From: Brasenia schreberi
Taxonomy: Eukaryota > Streptophyta > Magnoliopsida > Nymphaeales > Cabombaceae
Direction: 5' to 3'
Length of the DNA: 64,000 bases
Assembly: GCA_036023115.1 (NCBI GenBank)
Contig: JAYKKT010000074.1
Span: 8,330,501-8,394,500 of the forward strand
Made by a program: the position numbers and the translations under genes. The number at the start of each line of letters is the position of its first letter. Position 1 is the first letter of the stretch. The notes under the pieces are model-generated. The model did no database searches and had not been told where the DNA came from. It saw only the letters and a list, made by a program, of their open reading frames with translations. Positions 46,216-60,745 of this stretch are shown here, piece after piece.

Positions 46216-46811
46216 ATTCCAGATCTCATTTCGGTGGATTAACCAAAATGAAAATTAGATTGGATTCAAATATTTGATCATATATCTACGATTAACCTAA
46301 GCCCATCAAATTGATTGTTGTATTCTAAAACTTTTTAGATTTTTTTTATATTTCATCATTTAATTTTTCACCATTTCATAGGTTTGTCTTTTCAAATGTT
46401 AGGTACAGTTGAATCCAGTCTAAGCCTAAAAAAATCCATAAGTTATGCAGATCCGGGTCAATATTGCCAGCCTCTATGACGTTGATAAAGAATAACCTAA
46501 TAAAAAATATGTGTGCAATGAGCTAGAACTTGTACTTTTTCTCATCGGAGTTCTTACTGAATATGTTTCATTTAAATGTGTTGTCAAGATGGGTCAGGCG
46601 GAGTTTCTTGCGGTGCCTTCCTTCTTACTGAAAAACGTTGACCATGGACTATCCATTGCCGAGTTTCCGTAGAGAATTCCCTACTGCCTTGTGTTTTGTT
46701 GTACCGCTAAATTCCAACTACCAGTAAATTCTGCTAATGGCGAACGGCTACTTTTTCTCTTGCTTTTCTTCGCCGGGGCTGCAGTGAGAGAAACTCTGAG
46801 ACCTCACGAAA
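46216..46811. other. Spacer and leader of cluster member 2
   Basis: AT-rich spacer. The last 50 bases (GGGGCTGCAGTGAGAGAAAC onward) are the conserved cluster leader. Confidence 0.4.
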
Positions 46812-47144
46812 ATGAGTTTTGTTTCTAGATGCGTCATCTTCCTGCTACTGCTTTTGGGTGTTTCATTTCAGGCCGTTAATGGTGATTCTTCCTCCTCTTC
46901 TCCTCAGAAACCACCTGGATTTTCCGACCCTCGAGAGCCCAAAATAAATTTCGTTTCGTATCGAGGCGGACCGTTTTGGTGGAGGCCACCGCCTCGTTCT
47001 TCTCCCTACATCAGCTATCGCCGATCACCCCCTCGCGAATCCCATCCGCCACCACCACCACCATTAAGACTCTCTCGATTCTTTTTTTCTATCACTCTGC
47101 TGCTTTGCTATGAATTATTCTCCATTTCAATCAGCAAGCGGTAA
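46812..47144 (+). CDS. Small secreted proline-rich peptide, cluster member 2 (110 aa), stop codon displaced
   Basis: It starts MSFVSRCVIFLLLLLGVSFQ (signal peptide), then GDSSSSSP. The core KINFVSYRGGPFWWRPPP aligns with member 1, followed by a single RSSPYISYRRSPP motif and RESHPPPPPP. In member 1 the proline run ends in SF and TAA. Here a two-base deletion shifts that TAA out of frame, and translation would continue about 25 residues into former 3' UTR. The new C-terminus is LRLSRFFFSITLLLCYELF and a few more residues. That tail is hydrophobic and could hold the product in a membrane, or the change could mark early decay. Confidence 0.55.
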   Translation: MSFVSRCVIFLLLLLGVSFQAVNGDSSSSSPQKPPGFSDPREPKINFVSYRGGPFWWRPPPRSSPYISYRRSPPRESHPPPPPPLRLSRFFFSITLLLCYELFSISISKR

Positions 47145-47525
47145 AACTGAAATTGCAGTCAGCTTCTCCTTCCTCATCAACGGACCTTGCTGATTACGTG
47201 CATCTGAATAGCTTTTCACGAGGCCACACGTATGGTGTGGATTGAATTCTCCAATGGTTGAAGCTGCTGGAGATCCCGTTGATCGATCGACGGATAATCT
47301 GTGACTGCTGTTATGATTATCCGCATCTTCACTTGTATGACTTTTCCTTTTCGTTTTTCCTATAAGAGAAGAATTTCAATTTCGTGGCCTTCCCAAAAAA
47401 AAGGATTTCACAGTCATGGAGTTGGCTTTCATCGGATTGCCGTATCTGTTGAGGGTTCTTTCTGGCTCAGCTTGACAATCAGAAAAGGTAACTGCTATTA
47501 TTTCGTGTTCGTATCAGAATAGGTC
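47145..47525 (+). repeat. Downstream module of cluster member 2
   Basis: A diverged copy of the 44820-45420 module: GATCGACGGATAATCTGTGA, ATTTCGTGGCC-like words and TATTTCGTGTTCGTATCAG. Confidence 0.6.
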
Positions 47526-47814
47526 TCTCAAACACGAGTTCTTTTAGGTCTGATAAATGAACCAAGCTGTTTGTTGTTCCGTTGGTTCCTTGCTCATTCG
47601 TGTTCCGTGCGTTCATATGAGCTAAACATGAACATGCTAAGTTCGGTCCGTGGAAGTGAAAACTAGTCAAATTATAATATTTTCAGATTTTGCCTAAATC
47701 TTGCCCTTGAGGCAATTGTATCTTAGTATTCTTGATAAACTGAAGGGTCATTTTCCTTTTAACTTTACGGAGAATGAAGATTTTAGGTAAACAAAAGGCT
47801 ATTGAAAAATCTCT

Positions 47815-47905
47815 CTTTCAACTCGGTTCGGCTCAACGGATAATGAAGTCAAAAGTTCGATACCTTGGGAATGCATCTCGCTTCGTCTCCCAATTATAAC
47901 AAGAA
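47815..47905 (+). repeat. tRNA-derived SINE-like copy
   Basis: CGGCTCAACGGATAATGAAG (box A-like), AAAAGTTCGATACC (box B-like), GCATCTCGCTTCGTCTCCC and an A-rich tail. Confidence 0.5.
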
Positions 47906-47924
47906 GAAAGAAAAAGAAAATTCG

Positions 47925-48450
47925 CTTCTCCTTCCCCGCAACGATCTGGGTGATCACGTTCAACTCAACAACTTTTCAGGAGCTCGCACAGATGGTATGC
48001 GTTGAGTTCTCTGATGGATGCAGGTGCTGTAATTGGGAGATGCCGTGTAACAGATCGACGGGTAATCTGTGACCACCACCATGGAACGATGTACTGTTGT
48101 GATGATTATCGACATCCTCATTTGTGTGACACTTTCTTTTCGTTTTTCCTTTAATAGAAGGATTTCATTTTCGTGGCCTTTCGAAATAAAAGGATTTCAC
48201 TGCGAGGGACTTTGGCTTTCATTCCACTGCCATATCTACCGAGGGTTCTTTCTACCCCAGCTTCAGTATCAGAAAGGGAAAGTGTTCGTGTTCGTGTCAG
48301 AACAGGCCGGAGGTTCAGCCTAGAACCCTACCAAACCTGACCATTAACGCCCCTAAGCTCCGCCATGGCGAAGTACTTTTTCCCTTTGCTTTCATCTATA
48401 TATTCTTCACTATAAGAATGCGCTAAGAAACTATAAGACCTCACGTAATG
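47925..48450 (+). repeat. Third copy of the cluster downstream module
   Basis: Highly similar to 44870-45420 (for example GTGTAACAGATCGACGGGTA is shared). No gene body precedes it; a SINE-like copy lies just upstream. Confidence 0.75.
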
Positions 48451-48520
48451 AGTGTTGCTTCCAGTCAATACCACCACCACTACCGCCATTGCCACACCGA
48501 TTTATCCTCATACCCAAACC
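48448..48520 (+). pseudogene. Second internally deleted cluster member
   Basis: ATGAGTGTTGCTTCCAG, then CAATACCACCACCACTACC: the same deletion junction as at 45389, so this unit and that one descend from one deleted copy. Confidence 0.5.
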
Positions 48521-51253
48521 CAAACCTGATCATGTTCGGTTGGATCAGGGTTGCAGGGGTCAAGTCGATATTGACATCCTTACGAGGATGCAGGGATGAA
48601 AGAGAGTCCATGTGAACTTGATTCCAAGATCTTAATTGAATATTAGATTGGAAATTAAGGAGAAGTTGGAACCCATCAGTGATGGATCTAGAAGTGTTTG
48701 TGGAGAATCAAACCGGACATGTCTAGATATACCATCTAACTTATCATGATCCATATCCAAACTGACCCACCTGAACGCTCATCAGGATTCAGCATGAGCA
48801 ACCAGCTGTGGCGAAGTTCTGTCATCAGTTTGTATCAATGGCTTCATTCAATTTACACAAATCGATCACTGTTCTCTGATGTGATTGTCTATAGATAAGC
48901 GACATTGTTCAATGATAACATTTAAGACAGACTGGTTTCTGTGAATTATTGATTGAAACAATTAATATATCCATCAAATATATTCAACAATCTGGATCCT
49001 CCTGATGTGATCGTGGACAGGTTACTGGATTTAGATTGCAAATCCGGTTCGAAATCTTATTTTGGATTTATCCAATTTATTGGCATCCTAGTTGGGAATG
49101 ACAGGTTCCTATCCGATTCAGTTGTTTGATAGCTTTATAAAAAATGTGTTTTGGGTTGTTAAATGCCTGAACCCAAACCCAGACCCAAAGGCATACTGGT
49201 GAAATTACATGGCTAGGTGTTCGGTTGCGAAGGTGTAGGTCTCGAGCTCGACATGGGGAATACACATAGCCGGTAAAGGAAAATCAGTCATGCATCATGC
49301 ATATGTGTGTGTGCATGCACATGAATATATGTGTGTATAAATGTAAATTTTATGTCATTTTCTAAGTTAAGTATGGAATATTTTTTTTCTAGTGGAAAAT
49401 AGAACATGCAGCCAGCATGGTCATCATGTACCTAATAGGGCAAAATTGGATTTTGCATTTATCATACTTATTGTATAACATATGGCAAATGTATAATTTG
49501 CTAAAAAAAAATTGGTTGGTCAAATTTAAAATATTAAAAGAAAATAAATCCTTTGGTCCAAGCTTAAGATTTGAATGGTGTGGGTCAACTAGCCGGCCCA
49601 TTTAGCTCTTTGAATGGCAATTCTTGCTTGCACAAAGGCGAAGAAGTAGGTTCATTGGAGACCTCAGCTCGAACCCACCCTTGGGTGCATTGTGTTTGAC
49701 CTATCTCACCTAGCATTTCATGTCAGGATGGACCGAACTTCACTTCTGGCGTGGATATGATCCAGAACCCATTAAGCTAGTCCAAATATAATTAACTAAA
49801 GTAGCCAATGTTATGCAATTTTCATAAACTTATATTCCAATTTATATTTGATTGAACTTAAATGTTATTCGACCAAATCCAAAAAAAAAGATCCAACCCA
49901 GATCCATACTTCTGGCGTCCGCCTGTCAGATGGCTGCCCTTTTCCTTTTCTTATTTTCTTTTTTCTTTTAAATTTTTTTAATTTTAAAATAAGTATAACC
50001 TTTAACAAAATTATTATATTTATATAAAATAAATATATTATACTAATATATAACTAATAAATTATGTAAGTATTATAAATTCATAATTATATATATAAAT
50101 ATTAAATAAATAAGTTTGTCTATTAGGTTAGTAAGCTTTTTCAAAAATTCAAACTTGAGCTTGCATAATGAAATAAGTCATTCAAAAATATAAGTTTAAC
50201 TTATTTCGCTAAATAAGTCAAGCTTATATAAGTTAAAAATAGGTTAGGTCATTCACTATTGATAGACTCGTCTGAACTATTCCTATTCTTGTCACTAACT
50301 CAACTTTTTGAAATTAATAACTTTGGTTATTTTGTTTTTCTTTGTTCTTTTCACTATATATATATATATATATATATAGCTAACTTTGGTTATTTTGTTT
50401 TCTTGCTCTTTTCATATATATATATATATATATGAGAAAAATATTTATTATAAAAAATAAGATGAGTAAATCTTAATTATTAAATTTTATAAAGGTGTGC
50501 ACACTGGGTCGGGTCAAGGTTTGGGTAAAAATGTCCAAACCAATCAAATAAGTGCCTGCCTGCTCAGTTGTGTTAGCAATTTTTTCATAGTAATTGATCT
50601 TCAACTGAATCCAAGCGATAATCTGATTGGCTCTCGCCTGATGATCTGGGTGGCTCGGTTGATCGTTATGGTTCGTTGGATCTGCTGTTATTCGTTAATG
50701 CACGTCGTTGTCTCCAAGTTGGACCGACCCATGAATATTTTTCAATAAAATTACTCAAAAACAACGTCGTTTTTGGGGTAATCGGCTTATCGAATGGCCA
50801 TCTATTATTAATCACTAAACCCGTCACCCGAACCGATGACCGGATCATCGCTTTATTAGATCTGGATCCGAACCGAGCCCGTTTACTCCGAACCAACCCG
50901 ATATATACGATCGAAAGCTCTGCCTGGCTTCAAGCCATGGTTCATGTTCACTTGCCCAAGAAAATTTCGTCAAATGTTTCTAAAATTTTATATAAATAAT
51001 TAATATTAAAACATAAATATATATAACTATTTTAAATAATTACATAATTTTTAAATAATTTTTAATCTTAATCATTTAAATATAATTATATAATTAAAAT
51101 TTATTCTTTTTACCTTCTCACTGTAAAAATTTCTCACACTCGTCAGTATATTTATTTTGAGGGGTTACATGATCGAATGGGTCTAAAAGGAAAATATAGG
51201 CCCAAGATTGAGAAAGGAGTGCAACTAGTGGTGTGCTAAAATGGGCGAAAGTG
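48521..51253. other. AT-rich intergenic
   Basis: No gene is recognised. Contains SINE-like fragments near 49195-49275 and 49620-49700 and TA microsatellites at about 50355-50381 and 50410-50433. Confidence 0.4.
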
Positions 51254-51260
51254 TATAAAA
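51254..51260 (+). promoter_or_regulatory. Possible TATA box of the actin copy
   Basis: TATAAAA in GTGTATAAAAAGG. A possible leader-intron donor (CATTTCAG then GTCGTTAAC) lies near 51546. Plant actin genes have a leader intron, so this may be the ancestral promoter. That is inference. Confidence 0.3.
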
Positions 51261-52459
51261 AGGAATGGAGCAGATTTGAAGTTTCAGCGCACAACAGGCT
51301 GTGAGCTCTGTGGAGCCACAGAAAGAAAGGACACGCGTGAGCAACAAATAACATGAAACTCGTTCGAGAATCGGACGTTGTGGTGAACGTGAACGCTTCA
51401 TTTATAAACCCAAACACATTGCAAGTTGAAGTTTGATTTTGGGCGTGTCCTTTCCGCCTCCCTCTCCCGTATCAGTTTTTTGTATCAGTTTTTGTTTCAA
51501 CGTGTGCTGCTGAGATCGGAGAATCCTCTTTGACGCGCCATTTCAGGTCGTTAACTTCCATTCTTTTCTTTTTCTCCATTCCTATTTGTTTTGCTTTTTT
51601 CTATTGTTTCTCTCTTTGCATCGTATCTGATATTCTGTTATGGATCAATGTGTATACCGTGTTGTTTGATGATGTGTATGAATTAACCGGATTTTGTATG
51701 TTTGTATCACACTTCATGACCACGAGTTGACATTGGTTCTAATGCTAAACATGTTTATAAGCTTTATGCAATTTGCATTGAAGTAATGGAGTCAGAGGAA
51801 TATTGCATTGCTTCTGCTTATTTTCTAAAACGATTGTTACAGATATAATAAAATCATTTATGTACAACTTTAGAGAGTCACAGCAATATCAATGTAGCAC
51901 CCATTCTTCAAAATGATCGCTGTACTGGTATTCGATACTTTTAGATATTTTTTTCGTACTATATTCTTTCAATTATTTTTTTTAAATTTTTGCCATAAAT
52001 TTAGATACTTTTTTGTCTATATATCTTTCAATTATTTTTTAAATTTTTGCCATATTAATGTATTTGTGTCGGATTTTCCTAGGATATCATGCATTTGGTT
52101 TCTTTTTCCAGTTTAAAAAATCAGGAGAGGTATTTATAAAAACACACGTTTAAAGAGTTTTAGAATAGATAATGATGTGTGCCAAACACATATGATGGTT
52201 ATGTTTCTGCAGAATTCTTTTGGCCGGTAATGTTAAACAGCTAGGCTTTACGCCTTTACCTATCCACTTTGTAATCAAATGGATCATCTTGCAACCTTCA
52301 GGAGTTTTAAACATAACCGTTTTATTGTGAAACAAAGATATAAGACATTTTTCTTTCTATCTGAATGCATTTAGATCTCTTTAGGTTGTATCCATAATTC
52401 CAGCAAACGTTGTAACCTGGTCATGTCTTTGGTCCAATGTTCAGTATAATAACACACCA

Positions 52460-53913
<1,454 letters not shown>

Positions 53914-55703
53914 ATCTGGTTTCCTTGGTAATTTTTCTTCATTTTTTAGTGATTTATCCTTTGTTTCTGGGTCAGATTGCCGGCCACAAGTTTGTAACCT
54001 TGTTCCCTACCTGTCTCATGTAATAGCAGGAGTTTGTACTAAGATTAGGTGGGATTTCATTATCTGTTGCCTCTACGTTTATTCAGTTTGAGATTGGAGA
54101 TGAGGTTTGCCGTTACAAGTAATCTCCTCGTATTACCGTTCGTCAACCGTGTAATTGAATACCGGACAGTCTCAGTTATCGTTTGTATTATTTATCTTGG
54201 ATGCTCTTTAGCCTGCCTGAACTAAAGTTGAGTCTTCTTTGTTTACCCTACATCAAGGGTCTGAAAAAGCAAAAAGTGGGGTGGTTGTGGTGTTCGTCTA
54301 TTACAAAGGTTTCGGATCCCTATGTTTAAATTTTCTCCCTATTTCGCATTCGCATTCGCATTCCTGACACTTCACGTGGTGTTGCTGTGGATTATGATTG
54401 ATAAAAGCTGCTGGTTTGCTTTGGCTTTTGTCATCACTGCCTGCCTTTTTGGGCTGCCTAAGCAACACTTTGTGACCTACCAATTCTGGCGTTTTACAAT
54501 TTAAAATTTCCATTTTTCCTGGCAAATTTGATTGTGAATTTTGAGTTGCAAATAAATTTCTGAAAGGAAGGCTGGGAAAATTGATATGCAGCACTGTACA
54601 TTGCCGAGTCCTGGTCGGCTTTGGTTGGAATTGGGTCTTCAAGCCTATGATTCTGTCATCCATCATACACATACCAGTTGTATTGTATATACTCAACTTG
54701 TTTGCTTGATCTTGGTGCTAGAATTTTGTTCGAAAGAGTTGAGGAAGGAATAGTGTCAGGAATATTTCTGGCTTGCACAGATTCAAAGTCCACATTGCGT
54801 CAGGGTGATTGGTGTATCTGATTGTTGTTTTCAAAGTAATTGTTGCCAAGTTTTTGTGGATCCTGTGTTCCTGTAGTTTGGTTTTGGAGCATTAGCCCAG
54901 GTCCAGTCTGCTTTTGACCATCATGAATTTCCTTTACTTTTTCCTTCTTTTTTATTTAGGCCATTGGGAGTTTTCGTTTCTTGTTGCAATCGTATGGATG
55001 TATCGTACTATCACAGATATATTCACAGCAACGGCTCTGGTCTAAAGGTCAATTTGGGACCTCAGGATTAGGATTAGAATGATGTAAGCCATTATCAATG
55101 TGATTGTTGGTGATCTCGGGCGGGCGTAGGGATAAAGATACCTCTGCCTTAACAGGTTGAAATCATGATTTGGAGCATCAGGGTAAGTAATATGTTCGAC
55201 GTTCCCGGCCCCTATGTAAACTGCGACGAGGCATCCAGTATGGTGTTTGTAACGTGGGCTGCATTTTTTTCTTTCGATGGAAATAAGTTTCTTTCCTGTT
55301 CCTTTTTATATGAAATAGAACTTTTTTGAGTTTGCTAGTATGACACAAGATCGAGCTAAATTCCCAACTTAGCTCCGTATAACAGGCTTCCATATGGACG
55401 TGTTTGGGTGCACTCACAGCTTTAGACTGTTTGTACAACAGGCTCTCGTATGAGTGTAGCCCGTCAAACGCGTCGCAAGTTTTCCCGACTTCATTTCACC
55501 GCTTTTACGTGGAGTGTCTGCTAAATGTTCCAGATATCCATAAACAAAAAGGATTATTTACACCTTGTGATCTTGCTGGGGTTCAATTGAAGGAGATGTA
55601 AGACATGGGATCTTTATAAAAAAACCAGGAATTACTTGCAACATCCAATTTATAGGATTTATTCGGATATATCATCTGTGTGGGAAACTCCGCTCATGTA
55701 AGT
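53914..55703. other. Actin 3' flank and intergenic DNA
   Basis: The first few hundred bases may be old actin 3' UTR. No other coding sequence is recognised. Confidence 0.4.
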
Positions 55704-58700
55704 GATCACCCTTGCATTGTCGGTCTCAAGCCCAGATAAAGGAGGAGGATTGTGTTAGGCTTCCGACAGTCAGCGTAAAACTTCATTGGATTTTTATAAC
55801 ATGGATTACAAAAATTATGAGCATTGTTTGGGGCATTCCCGCCTAGCGATAAGAAGTAAACAAGGGTCACTACATTTTCTCTCGAATGTAGTGAATCAAT
55901 TGCAGAGAGGGTTCCCACATCATGGACGGGTGTGGGTAAAGAAGTTAGTCCCGCTACATTGCCGTCTGAATGTAGTGAAAAATTTTCAGAGAGGGTCTTT
56001 GCATTTTGAATATGGACGGATGCGGGGGGGTAAGGAAGTTAGTCCTAGATAATAAGATTCGTATTGGTTCTTGGAATATCGGAACATTATCGGGTAAGCT
56101 AATGGAGGTGGTAGATACTATGATTCAGAGAAAGATTCATATTCTATGTTTACAAGAGATAAAATGGGTTGGAGAAAAAGCAAAGGAGATATAGGATATA
56201 GGTTTTAAATTATGCTACTCAGGTAAAGAAAAGGCTCGAAATGGAGTTGGTATTATCATAAATAAAGATTTAAAGGAGAGTGTAGTAGACATACAACGAT
56301 ATGGTGACCAAATCATGACGTTGAAATTTGTGTTAGGAGCAGAGGTTTTGAATATAGTTTGTGCTTACGCACCCCAAGTAGGACTAGAAGATAGAATAAA
56401 GACAGTTTTTTGGGAAGAGTTAGATAAGGTGTTTCAAAAGATTCCACAAAGGGAGATGATTTGTTTAGGAGGAGATTTAAATGAACATGTCGGTAAAGAG
56501 GCATTAGGATATCAAGGGATTCATGAAAACTTTGGTTTTGGGGATATAAACGAGGAAGGTAGGGAAATCTTAAATTTTGTTATGTCATTTGATCTCTTTA
56601 TAGTCAATACAATCTTCAAAAAATGAGATGAACATTTAATTACTTATAAGAGTGGCTTATCACAAACACAAATTGATTACTTTATTTGTAGAAAAAAAGA
56701 TAGAGCGTGTTGTAAAGATTGTAAGGTAATTCGAGGAGAAAGCTTAACCACCCAACATCGACTTTTAGTTATGGATTTACAAATAAAAAAATAGACAAAG
56801 AAGAAAAGAGTACATCGAGCTATTCATACTAAATGGTGGAGCCTCAAAAGCGAGAAAGAAGATTATTTAAACAGAAAGTCCTTCAAGGAGATGTTTAGAA
56901 TTATGTTGGCACACCCTGTGATATGTGGAACAATATGGCTATACATATTAGGAAAGTGGCGAAAGATGTGTTAGGGGTATCTAAGGGAGGTGTACCGACA
57001 CAAAAAGAAGCTTGGTGGTGGAGTGAAGTAGTACAAAATAAAATCAAGGCAAAGAGGGCATGTTACAAATTACATTATGCTAAGAAAACTAGTGAAACTT
57101 TAGAAGCTTATAAGAAAGTAAAGAAGGAAGCGAAAAAGGCCGTTAGTGAAGCAAAAGCTAAGATTTGGGATGACTTATACGAAACACTCAACTCAAAAGA
57201 GGGTGAAAGAGATATTTTTAGGATAGCTAGGGCTAGAGATAAGAAAACTAAAGATCTTAATTATATTAGATACATAAAAGACGAGGATGAAAAAATTCTG
57301 GGTAAATGATGATATAAGAAATAGATGGAAAAACTATTTTTATAATCTTTTTAATGAAAATAAAGATGTTAGTATTAGTTTAGGAGATTTAGCCAAGTCA
57401 GAAAAGTATATAAACCACAATTTCTACCGACGTATTCAAAAGAATGAAGTCAAAGAGGCTCCTAAACATATGAAGAGTGGTAAATCGGTAGGACCAGATA
57501 ATATTCTTATAGAAGTTTGGAAAATACTAGGAGAAATAGGAATCACTTGGCTCAGAAGACTATTTAATGAAATATGGAAAAACCAAAAGATGCCTGAGGA
57601 ATGGAGAGCAAGTACACTTATACCCATATATAAGAACAAGGGAGACATTCAAAATTGTGCGAATTATCGAGGTATCAAGTTAATGAGCCATACTATGAAA
57701 TTATGGGAAAGAATTATCGAACGGAGGTTAAGACAAGTATCAAGTACAATAGAGAACCAATTTGGATTTATGCCAGGCAGATCTACTATTGAAGCGATTC
57801 ACCTTTTGAGACGTCTTATGAAACATTTTAGAGCAAAAAAGAAAGACCTTCACATGATATTTATTGATCTAGAAAAAGCTTATGATAAGGTACTGAGGGA
57901 GGTTCTTTGGAGAACTTTGGAAAAAAGAGGTATCCCATTGACATATATTAACCTTATAAGAGACATGTATGATGGTGCAAAAACATGTGTGAGGACTCAT
58001 GAAGGAACGACAGACTTCTTTGAAGTTAATATTGGGTTATATCAAGGATCAACTTTAAGTCCATACTTATTTATAATGGTGATGGATGAGTTAACAAACA
58101 TATTCAAGATGAAGTACCTTGGTGTATGTTATTTGCAGATGACATTGTATTAGTGGAGGAGTCTATGGAAAAAGTTAATAGAAAATTGGAACTATGGAGA
58201 GAAACATTAGAAAGCAAAGGCCTCCGACTTAGTAGAACAAAGACAGAATATATGAGATGTAAGTTTGATCATTTGGCTACTTCAGAGGACATAGAAATTA
58301 AAATTGGCACACATTGAATTCCCCAAAATGAAAGTTTTAAATACTTAGGGTCAATTTTTCAAAGTGATGGAAGAATTGATGGATATGTTACACATAGAAT
58401 TAATGTTGGTTGGTTAAAATGGAGAGGTGCATCAGGTATTCTTTATGATAAGAAGATATCATTAAAATTAAAAGGTAAATATTATAGAGCAGCAATTAGG
58501 TCTGCCATGTTTTATGGTTCTAAGTGTTGAGCAGTTAATCATCAACATGTACAAAAGATGTTTGTGACAGAAATGAAGATGTTGAGATGGATGAGTGGTC
58601 ATACAAGAAAAGACTGTATACATAATGAGGTTATTAAAAACAAATTTGGAGTGACACCAATAGAGGATAAAATGAGAGAACAACGTTTAAGAAGGTTTGG

Positions 58701-58928
58701 ACATATAGAAAGAAGATCAAAAGAAGAACATGTAAGTTAGAAAAACTAAATTTGGAAAGTATTAAAAGAGGTAGAGGATGACCACAAAAGTGTTGGAAAG
58801 AAACAATAAAGAATGATCTAGCTTATTGGGAGTTAACTGCTGACATGACACACGATAGGGATCTGTGGAAACAAAGAATCCATGTAGCCGACCCCGTCTA
58901 GTATGGGAAAAGGCTTAGTTGTTGTTGT
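55704..58928 (+). mobile_element. RTE-clade LINE copy D, nearly full length, inactive
   Basis: 5' leader from GATCACCCTTGCATTG, then one long degenerate frame. The endonuclease part is at about 56006-56700 (IRIGSWNIGTLSGKL, ILCLQEIKWVGEKAKEI, VCAYAPQVGLEDR, ICLGGDLNEHVG). A basic linker follows at 56923-57309. Reverse transcriptase is at 57287-58320 ([65 protein letters not shown], and FADD at 58129). The C-terminal domain is at 58330-58740 (VTEMKMLRWMSGHTRKDC). The 3' end is AGTATGGGAAAAGGCTTAG with (GTT)n. Endonuclease plus RT in a single frame and the short-repeat tail define RTE/BovB-type LINEs. Stops at about 56192 and 56625 and frameshifts near 56900, 57300 and 58110 inactivate it. Confidence 0.9.
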
Positions 58929-59820
58929 ATATCTGTGCGGGGGTGTAGGTTAAAAGGGGACGTACAAAGCTCAATTTCAATCAATAGGGCCTGATGTGAT
59001 TAAGTGGCACTGAGCCTAAAGCGACTTTCGAGTCTTTGGCTTGGTTTACCCTAAAAACAAGACTATCACAAGTTGCTCATGCAGCAACTTTACCTTGACA
59101 CCCTTGTAAGGCACTGTAAAATCGTAAAAAGTTGCTTTTCACATGCAATCACCAGCACAATCCAATCACTTGGTAAGGGTGGGCAGCATGTGGACTCGGT
59201 GGATTACTAAAAAATGCAACCTCTTGAGGGGAATCATCCTCACCTTTAGTTATCCAGCCGTAAGGATCTGTACACAAGCTGCGTTCAACTTTGTGATGAA
59301 CGGCTACTAGGCCTCCTGGAACGCTTTACTATTCCACTGTTCCGTGGACTTAATTATCCCTCACATAGAGAAGGGAGGGAGAAGACCAGAAAAGGTTTGC
59401 ACCAAATAAACTACAAGCTGTTTTGTGGTTTGACTGAAAGATTGTATTAGCACGGACTGACTTCCTCACTACTATGAATGGGCAGTTCAGCCAGCTTTCA
59501 CGAAGTGTATAAAATCCCAGCTTATGTATTAGTTCTCACAGTTCTGAAAGAGCAAAATGTATCAGTTCTCAAAGACAAAATAGCAACCTTAAATCCGAAG
59601 ATCTATGCAAGCGGTTCGATTTTTTTCTAAATTTACATGAAAGAAATCTGAATTTCACCAAAGTGAGCTTCATCTCCCCTGCAAAAATTTTGTTCGCCTA
59701 CCGCCTGCCTATATCATGACCTACTTGTTGGGTTCCATTTTCCATGGCCTCCATTTCTCGATGCCTCCATAGAGTACCAACCTTCTCTTCTATGTACCAG
59801 TGCTTCTGAATAGTGCACAT

Positions 59821-59855
<35 letters not shown>

Positions 59856-60429
59856 CATGGATCGAGTGACTCATAGCATGGTGCATTTTCTTGTTACTTT
59901 GGGTAATAAAAATGGGCAGGAAGCCAAAAAGGAAAGAACCAAAGTGCAGAGCAGTAGCAACTAGAGCCTCTATAAGACCCCTGCGCAAGAACAAGATTAT
60001 ATCCTCTTGAGGAAGATCAAATATCCTCAGTTGCTGGTCGACTAGAACGGTTAGGTTGACAAAATAGTGCGTTGCAGTCCCTGAGACGATGCCTTAAAAT
60101 CACACTCCAATTTGTGATAAGACGGCAGCTAGCACACGGACACGACATGGTGGCAGTATTATTCTCTACGTAATGTAAACAATTAAATAAAATTTATGTG
60201 CGAAAGCTATAGAGAAGATGAGGGACAGAACAATACTAGGAGCAGAACAATGAATACATTGATGCAAGCGCGTCCATCGTTAAAATGAAGGCTTTTAAGA
60301 GAAGGAAGCTTGCAATATTTGTAAAGTTTCGTCTCACTTAAAGGGAGCGGGAAGTTGGACAAGGTACAAATTTCTAAAATAAACCTCTACAAATCTCAGC
60401 TTGCGTCTATATGACTCGTGAGTAGACTA
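58929..60429. other. Intergenic, with a CA microsatellite
   Basis: (CA)n at 59822-59850. A TATA-like GTGTATAAAATCC near 59510 has no gene behind it. No coding sequence is recognised. Confidence 0.4.
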
Positions 60430-60745
60430 TCCGGTTCCAACCCACCTTGGCTGTTTTGACCTGGAACCTAACTGGCCCTGGAAGCAGTGGGAACCGGAAC
60501 GGGCAGAACCAAAACCAAAACTGGGCAACCCTATGGTTCTGTTCCTGTTCCACCTGGAGGAGAATTAAGCTGGAACCAGAACACGGTCCCAAGGTACTTT
60601 TGTTAGTTTTTTTTCTTTTAATCTTAATATATTTTCTATTTTTTAGTAAAATCTGAAGAGGGACCGAAACTGGAATTGGAACTGAGGAATTCGGAACCAG
60701 AGGAGGAACCAGTTTGGTTCCGGAAAAAGGTTTTGGTGGACAGGA
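60430..60745. repeat. GGAACC-rich dispersed repeat
   Basis: Contains CCGGTTCCAACCCACC, GGGAACCGGAACGGG and GGAACCAGTTTGGTTCCGG around a T-rich centre. Inverted arrangement of the words suggests a foldback element. Open frames on both strands arise from the repetition. Confidence 0.45.

Noticed and set aside
50497..50999. Overlapping frames on both strands suggesting a gene
   Set aside because: No recognisable domain, no splice or promoter context, and the frames overlap antisense at equal length.
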